This document shows positions 13,101 to 13,714 of a stretch of DNA of 13,714 nt, piece after piece. Under the pieces are notes generated by a model that saw only the letters and a program-made list of their open reading frames with translations, was not told the DNA's origin and ran no database searches. The position numbers were made by a program, and so were the translations under genes. Positions within the stretch are counted from its first letter, which is position 1, and each line of letters starts with the position of its first letter. Where the stretch lies: NCBI GenBank assembly GCA_027047735.1, contig JALTUD010000562.1, positions 1-13,714 of the forward strand, in the 5' to 3' direction. The DNA comes from Flavobacteriales bacterium (GTDB lineage Bacteria > Bacteroidota > Bacteroidia > Flavobacteriales_D > Parvicellaceae).

Positions 13101-13714
13101 TTTTATTTGACAAGGAAGATAAGTTTTCGGAAATAGAAACGGTAAATAATGCACGTGAGTATTTACAAAGTAAAATTGACGATGGGTCTTTAAAAATACC
13201 CAAAGGAATCACTTTTAAATTTGCAGGAAACTACGAGGAGCAAGTGCGTTCAAATAAAAGATTAGCGATTGTAATTCCGATTGCTTTAGCTTTAATCTTT
13301 CTGATATTGTACTTCCAATTTAATTCGGTTTTGATTTCCTTAATGGTTTTCTCAGGCGTTTTTGTCGCTTTTTCGGGTGGTTTTATTATGATTGGATTAT
13401 ATGACCAAGATTGGTTTTTGAATTTTAATTTTTTCGGAACTAATATGAGGGAGTTATTTCAGGTAAACACCATCAATCTGAGTGTAGCGGTTTGGGTTGG
13501 CTTTCTCGCTTTGTTTGGGATAGCAACCGATGACGGGGTTTTGGTAGCGACCTTTCTTCAAGATAGTTTTAAGAAAAACACCCCTAGCACTCCGGAAGAA
13601 ATAAAGAAAGCGGTAATAGAAGGAGGGAAGAGAAGAGTTAAACCGGCGATGATGACTACGGCTACAACCATTTTAGCTTTACTTCCGGTGCTTTCTTCTT
13701 CGGGAAGAGGAGCG
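10172..13714 (+). CDS. CusA/CzcA family heavy-metal efflux RND permease (incomplete at window end)
   Basis: This is an inner-membrane proton-driven pump that would work with a periplasmic adaptor and a TolC-like outer-membrane channel to expel metal ions. The frame stays open for 1181 codons to the edge, already longer than the roughly 1050 aa of E. coli CusA. Landmarks are VEDQITYPLTTTLLGIPGVK, ELGPDATALGQ, the TM4 motif GIAIAIGTMVD with Asp430 (the proton-relay Asp) and EEFLPSLKEGAF. Two of the three CusA copper/silver methionines are matched (Met735, Met823); the third position is Leu891, and the CusA Lys984 position appears to be Ala. Metal specificity is therefore open. Residues about 530-637 form an insertion with three or four extra hydrophobic segments. 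ATG at 10172; no consensus promoter precedes it. Adaptor and channel genes are not in the window. Confidence 0.92.
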   Translation, partial: MINKIVRFFLDNKLVAWLLLALFVGWGMVTAPFENNIDWLPKDAVSVDAIPNIGENQQIIFTKWKGRSPQDVEDQITYPLTTTLLGIPGVKSVRSNSMFGFSSIFLIFEEDVEFYWSRSRILEKLNSLPAGLLPEGVQPELGPDATALGQIFWYTLEGKDSLGNVTGGWDLQELRSVQDFYVKYGLQSASGVAEVASVGGFVKEYQVDVDPEKMKVYGIRLPQVMKAVKESNLDIGAQTIEINLAEYFVRGLGYIKKLDDLENAVVTSVKNVPVRIKDIAKVHLGPATRRGMLDKSGASAVGGVVVARYGANPLEVINNVKQKIEEISSGLPEKVLSNGVVSKLHIVPFYDRTTLIKETIGTLEEALNLEVLITVIVVILMLLNLKSSLLISASLPVAVLMCFIAMKYFGVEANIVALSGIAIAIGTMVDMGIVLSESILDHLKKAPENQPVKETVYLATIDVASAVVTAVATTIVSFLPVFTMQASEGKLFRPLAYTKTFALIASIVLTITIVPPLAEIVFKAKSKGKIAGYFTNSVLVILSLFLMFTSYAFFGVFGLLIGAGGLISTYSKEHKSERWNVQFEYVKNIIYALLVAWLLAVVWMPLGVGKSEFYNFLFIVVVVGSLIGLFYVIIYFYERILRFLIDVRYLFLLLIIGIIYLGFSIFKNTQEEFLPSLKEGAFLLMPTSMPHSGVEMNEANLRMLDMAVSSIPEVELVVGKAGRVESSLDPAPINMFENIISYKTEYKVDEQGRRLRFKVDKNGEFVRDSTGNLILDDKGKYFRQWRKHIKSENDIWNEIVKATKIPGLTSAPRLQPIEARLVMLQSGMRAPMGIKVKGSDLKTIEKVGMKLEKLLKEVKGVKKSSVFADRIVGKPYLLIDINRDAIARYGLTIENVQTQIQTAIGGMKMTSTVEGRERYDVRLRYPLELRNDPDKLKAIYVSTPKGLSIPLGELAEIKYEQGPQSIKSEDGFLIGYVLFDKEDKFSEIETVNNAREYLQSKIDDGSLKIPKGITFKFAGNYEEQVRSNKRLAIVIPIALALIFLILYFQFNSVLISLMVFSGVFVAFSGGFIMIGLYDQDWFLNFNFFGTNMRELFQVNTINLSVAVWVGFLALFGIATDDGVLVATFLQDSFKKNTPSTPEEIKKAVIEGGKRRVKPAMMTTATTILALLPVLSSSGRGA

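Overview
The window is low-GC DNA from a member of the Bacteroidota, most likely class Flavobacteriia (the genus is not resolved). Three things point there: -7 promoter boxes of the form TAnnTTTG, including one complete TTTG-N19-TATTTTTG promoter before rpmE2; the lack of clear Shine-Dalgarno sequences; and proteins of Bacteroidota type (HYC_CC_PP, a CusA/CzcA permease with extra membrane segments, type B L31, a plsX-fabH-accB-accC cluster).

Layout. 1-288 is one copy of a structured repeat, followed by a short stretch ending in a strong hairpin terminator (391-430). 456-8813 is a nine-gene block, all on the minus strand. In transcription order it runs: rpmE2 (ribosomal protein L31 type B); sufE (Fe-S cluster assembly); plsX, fabH, accB and accC (start of fatty-acid and phospholipid synthesis); an MsbA-like ABC exporter; a Lys/Glu-rich protein with an IF-2-N-like domain; and an uncharacterised acidic protein. 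Terminators follow rpmE2, fabH, accC and the last gene, so the block is several transcription units. 8814-8962 is a divergent promoter region. On the plus strand follow a small Cys-rich secreted protein of the HYC_CC_PP family (8963-9439), about 730 bp of repeats, and a heavy-metal RND permease (10172 to the window end, incomplete).

Functional logic. AccB (biotin carrier) and AccC (biotin carboxylase) supply half of acetyl-CoA carboxylase. FabH starts fatty-acid elongation from malonyl-ACP. PlsX passes acyl chains to phosphate for phospholipid synthesis. The nearby MsbA-like exporter could serve lipid or LPS traffic, but its substrate cannot be read from sequence. The HYC_CC_PP protein and the RND permease look like a metal-handling pair.

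The most unusual material is non-coding. Two copies of a 288-bp repeat (1-288 and 9665-9952) align without gaps. In their 148-bp 3' core all 16 differences lie inside two hairpins. Twelve of these form six compensated base-pair changes and four are in loops. This is strong evidence for selected RNA or single-stranded DNA folding, and it resembles from memory the Flavo-1 motif. A third, core-less copy of the 5' module lies just upstream of the second copy, and a 180-bp concentric palindrome sits directly before the RND gene.
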